Positions 60,623-64,000 of a DNA stretch of 64,000 nucleotides are shown one piece after another; the stretch's first letter is position 1, and each line of letters begins with the position of its first letter. The stretch lies in contig CAWEQW010000010.1 of the NCBI GenBank assembly GCA_963811365.1, forward strand, positions 124,001 to 188,000, in the 5' to 3' direction. The DNA comes from CAWEQW01 sp963811365. GTDB taxonomy: Bacteria; Actinomycetota; Actinomycetes; Propionibacteriales; Nocardioidaceae. The notes beneath the pieces are model-generated. The model made no database searches. It was not told where the DNA came from and saw only the letters and a program-made list of their open reading frames with translations. A program made the position numbers and the translations under genes.

Positions 60623-61779
60623 GGACCGGCCTCTCGGGCACCGCGCTGCCGGGCACGCTGCCGGTAGCCGGTCCGCAGCCGGTCCCACCGCCCGGCGTGC
60701 CGCTCGCCGAGGTAGCCGCGGTTCGGCAGCAGCATGGCGTAGAGGTAGGCCAGCCGCTGGCCCGTCGTCGGCAGCGCCCGCACGGCGGCGATCGCCTTGG
60801 TCGCGTAGCTCGAGCCCTCGCCGTACGCCGCGAGGTCCGCGGCCTCACGCGGGTCGGCGCGGTGGGCGTACGCCCACGCCGTCACCGCCAGCACGTCGGC
60901 GAGGTCCAGCTCGGTCCAGGCGTGGCGCACGGCGCGGGCCACCACCGCCTCCCCGCGGCCGGACCGCACGAGGGACAGCACGCGGGTCAGGTCGAGCGCG
61001 TGGGTGAGCGCGATCTGGGCGACGTCGCGCAGCGGGACCAGCCGGGGCCGGACCTCACCGAGCGCCGCGTGGTAACAGGCGTGTACGAACCGCTCCTCCG
61101 CGCCGAGTGCCTCCAGGACCCGGTCGCCGACGGTGAAGGGCTCGGAGCGCTCCCACAGCCGTGCGGTGTCCAGCCGGACGCCGAAGGGGCCCATCGAGAA
61201 CGACCGGTGCAGGTCCACCTCGAGACCCTCGACGGTGCGGAAGCTGGTGCCCTTGCCGAACCGGCGGTCGAAGCCGGGACGTGGCTGGGGGTGCAGCCGG
61301 ACGTGGCCCTCGTCCTCGAGGGCGGCCACCGCGTCGTCGATGTGCTCGGCGGGCACCAGCAGGTCGATGTCGCCGAAGGTCCGCTGCGCCGGGTCGGCGT
61401 AGTCGAGGTGACCGTACGCCGACCCCTTGAGCACCCGCACCGGCACGCCGGCGGCCCGCAGCACCTCGACGGTCTCGAGCAGCAGGCGCTCCAGCAGCAG
61501 GCTCGCCGACAGCGCCTCGACGTGCAGCCACTCCGCGCGGTCCGCCTGCTCCGCGGTGGCCGGGAGCCGTCCGTCGCCGATCGCCTGCCACAGCAGGCCG
61601 CTGAGCCGGCACTCGCGGGCGTCGGCGAGCAGCCCCTCGAACGCCGTGTCGTGGAGCGGCACGGTGGGCAGGTCGAGCATCGAGCCGGCGAGCCCGTGCG
61701 CCGCAACGGCACGGATGACCGTGCCCCGGCCGGTCACCGTGCTCCGGCTGGTCACCGTGTCGGTGGTCACCGGGGTCAC
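60619..61779 (-). CDS. Nucleotidyltransferase family protein (PF14907-type)
   Basis: The 386-residue protein has the minimal nucleotidyltransferase motif in RTFGDIDLLVPAEHIDDAV, preceded by VLKGSAYGHLDYADPAQ. The C-terminal helical region contains ERFVHACYHAALGEVRPRLVPLRDVAQIA. This family co-occurs with PqqD and HprK-like genes in polysaccharide and RiPP loci; its target is unknown. The GTG start overlaps the PqqD stop. Confidence 0.82.
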   Translation of the reverse strand: MTPVTTDTVTSRSTVTGRGTVIRAVAAHGLAGSMLDLPTVPLHDTAFEGLLADARECRLSGLLWQAIGDGRLPATAEQADRAEWLHVEALSASLLLERLLLETVEVLRAAGVPVRVLKGSAYGHLDYADPAQRTFGDIDLLVPAEHIDDAVAALEDEGHVRLHPQPRPGFDRRFGKGTSFRTVEGLEVDLHRSFSMGPFGVRLDTARLWERSEPFTVGDRVLEALGAEERFVHACYHAALGEVRPRLVPLRDVAQIALTHALDLTRVLSLVRSGRGEAVVARAVRHAWTELDLADVLAVTAWAYAHRADPREAADLAAYGEGSSYATKAIAAVRALPTTGQRLAYLYAMLLPNRGYLGERHAGRWDRLRTGYRQRARQRGAREAGP

Positions 61780-62063
61780 TCCCCCGCCCCTCGCTGCAAC
61801 AGCCCGCGCTCGGCCAGGTCCTCCAGGCAGGCGGCCAGGTCGGTGCGCAGGTGGGGTTGCCCCGGGGCGCCCGCGAGGCGCTGCTCGAGCTCGTCGAGGG
61901 AGCGCGGCCGGTCCAGCAGCCGCCACAGCGTCGCGCCGCCACCGCCGAGCACGGTGACGTCGCGGGCCTCGTCGTGGCCGAGCACCAGCACGTGCCGGCC
62001 GGTGTCGCGCCACAGCAGCCCGGCGGTGCGCACGAACCAGGTGGTGTCGACGGAGGTGGTCAC
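61776..62063 (-). CDS. PqqD-family protein (second)
   Basis: The 95-residue PqqD-like protein has DTTWFVRTAGLLWRDTGRHVLVLG, followed by GGGATLWRLLDRPRSLDELEQRLAG and the helical end LAACLEDLAERGLLQRG. It is directly in front of the nucleotidyltransferase gene, whereas the first PqqD gene follows the HprK-like gene. A role as a peptide or protein adaptor for these enzymes is inferred. GTG 62063 overlaps the dehydrogenase stop. Confidence 0.78.
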   Translation of the reverse strand: MTTSVDTTWFVRTAGLLWRDTGRHVLVLGHDEARDVTVLGGGGATLWRLLDRPRSLDELEQRLAGAPGQPHLRTDLAACLEDLAERGLLQRGAGE

Positions 62064-63370
62064 AGCGTCACCACCTTGTCCGAGGACCGCACCCCCAGCG
62101 CGTTGCGGGCGTCGAAGACGAGCGCAGCGTGCTGCACGACGAGGTCGAGGTCGTAGCTGGAGTGCGGGGTCAGCACGGCCACGGCGTCGGCGACGGACAG
62201 CGTCTCGGCGGACAGCGGCGTGCGCCGCAGCGAAAGCCCGTGGCTGTCGACGCGCTCGACGTAGGGGTCGTGGAACTGCACCTGCACACCGTGGCGGTGC
62301 AGCCGGGCGAGAGTCTCCACGGCAGCGGACTCGCGCAGGTCGCCGACGTCGGGCTTGTAGGTGACGCCGAGCGCGAGGACCCGCGCGTCGCGCAGCGCGA
62401 CCCCGCGCCGCCCGAGGGCGTCCAGGATCCGCCGGGTGACGTAGGTCGGCATCTCGGCGTTGATGTCCTGGGCGAGCTCGACCAGCCGGAACGGCCGGCC
62501 GGTGTCGCGGCGGGACTGCCAGGCCAGGTACGTCGGGTCGAGCGGGATGCAGTGCCCGCCGACCCCTGGTCCGGGGTAGAACGGCATGAAGCCGAAGGGC
62601 TTGGTCGCCGCCGCGGACACGACCTCCCAGGTGTCGATGCCCTGCTCGCCGCAGAGCACGGCGAGCTCGTTGACCAGGGCGATGTTGACCATCCGGAAGG
62701 TGTTCTCGAGCAGCTTGGCCATCTCGGCGGTGCGGCAGCCGGAGACCGGGTTCACGTCGTCGACCAGGCAGCCGTAGAAGGCGGCGGCGAGCCGGGTGGA
62801 CGGGTCGTCCGCGCCGCCGACGACCCGGGGAGTGGTGCGCAGCCCGTACTTGAGGTTGCCCGGGTCGATGCGCTCGGGCGAGAAGGCCAGCCACAGGTCC
62901 TCGCCGAGCCGGGCGCCGTGCGCCTCGAGCAGCGGGCGCAGCACCTGCTCCGTGGTGCCGGGGTACGTCGTCGACTCGAGGACGACCAGCGTGTCGCCGT
63001 CCAGCCGGGCCCCGACCTCCCGCCCGGCGCTCTCCACCATGCCGAGGTCCGGGCGGTGGTCGGTCACCGGCGTGGGGACGCAGACGACCACCACGTCGGC
63101 GTCGGCGACCGCCTCGTAGCCGGTGCTGAACCGCAGCCGGCCGCTGTCGACCGCCTGGCTGAACAGACCGTCCTCGACACCGGGCACCACGAGGAGGCCC
63201 TCGGCGAGCCGCGCGACCCGCTCGGCGTCGACGTCCACACCGGAGACGTCGAAGCCCTCCACGGCGGCGGCGGCGGCGAGCGTCAGTCCGACGTAGCCCT
63301 GGCCCACCACGCAGACGCGTGCGGTGCGGCCGGTGATCGCGCGCTCGAGGGCGCTGCGGTCCGTGGTCAT
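62060..63370 (-). CDS. UDP-glucose/GDP-mannose dehydrogenase family (nucleotide-sugar dehydrogenase)
   Basis: The 436-residue NAD-dependent enzyme oxidises a nucleotide sugar to the uronate. VCVVGQGYVGLTLAAAAAV is the NAD fold; TEQVLRPLLEAHG and SGCRTAEMAKLLENTFRMVNIALVNELAVL follow, and the catalytic Cys lies in GVGGHCIPLDPTYLAW. Its branch resembles WecC/UDP-ManNAc-type dehydrogenases; the exact substrate is open. ATG 63370 is preceded by 30 bp after the BY-kinase gene. Confidence 0.9.
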   Translation of the reverse strand: MTTDRSALERAITGRTARVCVVGQGYVGLTLAAAAAVEGFDVSGVDVDAERVARLAEGLLVVPGVEDGLFSQAVDSGRLRFSTGYEAVADADVVVVCVPTPVTDHRPDLGMVESAGREVGARLDGDTLVVLESTTYPGTTEQVLRPLLEAHGARLGEDLWLAFSPERIDPGNLKYGLRTTPRVVGGADDPSTRLAAAFYGCLVDDVNPVSGCRTAEMAKLLENTFRMVNIALVNELAVLCGEQGIDTWEVVSAAATKPFGFMPFYPGPGVGGHCIPLDPTYLAWQSRRDTGRPFRLVELAQDINAEMPTYVTRRILDALGRRGVALRDARVLALGVTYKPDVGDLRESAAVETLARLHRHGVQVQFHDPYVERVDSHGLSLRRTPLSAETLSVADAVAVLTPHSSYDLDLVVQHAALVFDARNALGVRSSDKVVTL

Positions 63371-63400
63371 GAGGTGTCTCCCGAGAGGGTGGTGGTCCGG

Positions 63401-64000
63401 TCAGTGGCGGGTCGGCTGGCCAGTGCGCCGGGCCCGTGGCGGTCCGGCGCGGTAGCCGTCGTACCGGCCGCCGCCCCGCGAGCCGACGAGCACGGTGCCG
63501 AGCGCCGGCACGCCCAGCCGGGACAGCAGCCGGCGCGAGGATGCGGCCTGGGTGGTGGTGGTGCGGTTGAGCCGCGAGACCACGATCGCCACGTCGACGT
63601 ACGGCGCGAGGTCGACGGCGTCGGAGACGGTCAGCATCGGCGCAGTGTCGACGAGCACGACGTCGCCGAGCCGGCGTGCCTGGTCCAGCAGCGGTCGTGC
63701 CGACGCGACGAGCGCGCCGGGGTGTGCCAGCTCCTGACCGCTGGTCGCCACCCGGACACCGGGCACGTGGGTGTCCTTGAGGACGCCCGCGAGGTGCCCG
63801 GCCCGGTCGGCGGCGAGCAGGTCCGAGACCCCGCTGCCGTTCTCGAGGCCGAAGTACTCGTGCAGCCGCGGGCTGCGCAGGTCCAGGGACACCACGACGA
63901 CCCGGCGGCCGGCCTCGGCCATCACCGCGGCCAGGTTGGCCACCGTCGTGGTCTTGCCCTCGCCGGGCAGCGCGCTGGTGACCAGGACGACGAGCGAGCC
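63401..64000 (-). CDS. BY-kinase / CpsD-like chain-length regulator (N-terminus outside window)
   Basis: The visible 199 codons begin inside the kinase domain. The Walker A is SALPGEGKTTT, the Walker A' is VVVVSLDLRSPRLHEYFGLE, and the Walker B is DVVLVDTAPMLTVSD. The C-terminal tail contains two Tyr (GRYDGYRAG), possible autophosphorylation sites. Such kinases regulate capsule or exopolysaccharide chain length, usually with a Wzz-type membrane domain upstream. It is the first visible gene of the operon. Confidence 0.88.
   Translation of the reverse strand, partial: GSLVVLVTSALPGEGKTTTVANLAAVMAEAGRRVVVVSLDLRSPRLHEYFGLENGSGVSDLLAADRAGHLAGVLKDTHVPGVRVATSGQELAHPGALVASARPLLDQARRLGDVVLVDTAPMLTVSDAVDLAPYVDVAIVVSRLNRTTTTQAASSRRLLSRLGVPALGTVLVGSRGGGRYDGYRAGPPRARRTGQPTRH

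Overview
The window is a high-GC (roughly 70 percent or more) actinobacterial chromosome segment. RbpA, a GarA/FtsR block, polyphosphate glucokinase, DUF222-HNH and DUF3072 proteins, GTG/TTG starts and 4-bp start/stop overlaps all point to Actinomycetia. The gene mix resembles Nocardioides or a relative; that genus-level guess is an inference. No tRNA, rRNA, insertion sequence, prophage or CRISPR array was seen.

Layout. 1-6 kb: the glycine cleavage / cell-cycle block gcvH (partial), garA, ftsR, a bifunctional nuclease, a second MerR gene and gcvP, with two MerR-type dyads and a glycine riboswitch. 6-14 kb: a serine hydrolase, the TldD/TldE pair (tldE frameshifted), a small P-loop kinase, a DUF222-HNH protein and a secreted protein. 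14-18.5 kb: an overlapping four-gene phosphorelay with one canonical kinase, one degenerate kinase, a LuxR regulator and a lone receiver. 18.5-31.5 kb: sbcCD, fdhD, PAP2, lipoproteins, flavin reductase, OsmC, dps with a SigB/SigF-like promoter, a D-threonine aldolase-like enzyme, surE and mraY. 31.6-32.9 kb: a tryptophan attenuator with a Trp-Trp-Trp leader peptide controlling a second-type trpS. 33-35.6 kb: DUF3072, a BNR-repeat secreted protein and ppgK. 35.6-42 kb: zinc alcohol dehydrogenase, an XRE-MurA fusion with its own dyad, a glycerophosphodiesterase, an MFS transporter, rbpA behind a SigR-type promoter, fxsA and dpm, followed by intact lnt.

A striking technical feature is that trpS and almost every gene from 35.8 to 42.1 kb carry multiple 1-bp indels, including rbpA. 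These are most likely sequence errors rather than decay, because rbpA is a core gene and the conserved sequence resumes after each shift. I mark these genes as disrupted, but expect them to be intact in the organism.

44.8-51.7 kb: a lysine-fermentation type module (kal, kamE, kamD, an amidohydrolase, kdd; kamA divergent), without a recognisable kce. 51.8-53.5 kb: a 5'-3' exonuclease and a twin-arginine-signal protein with a 12-bp repeat.

53.5-64 kb: twelve tightly overlapping genes on the minus strand (transcribed from 64 kb down). They encode a BY-kinase, a nucleotide-sugar dehydrogenase, PqqD, a nucleotidyltransferase, a glycosyltransferase, a GNAT protein, a polytopic membrane protein, a DegT aminotransferase, two LuxR regulators with degenerate receivers, an HprK-like kinase and a second PqqD. 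This is an exopolysaccharide locus fused to a PqqD/HprK/nucleotidyltransferase system of unknown function, and it is the best candidate in the window for undescribed biology.
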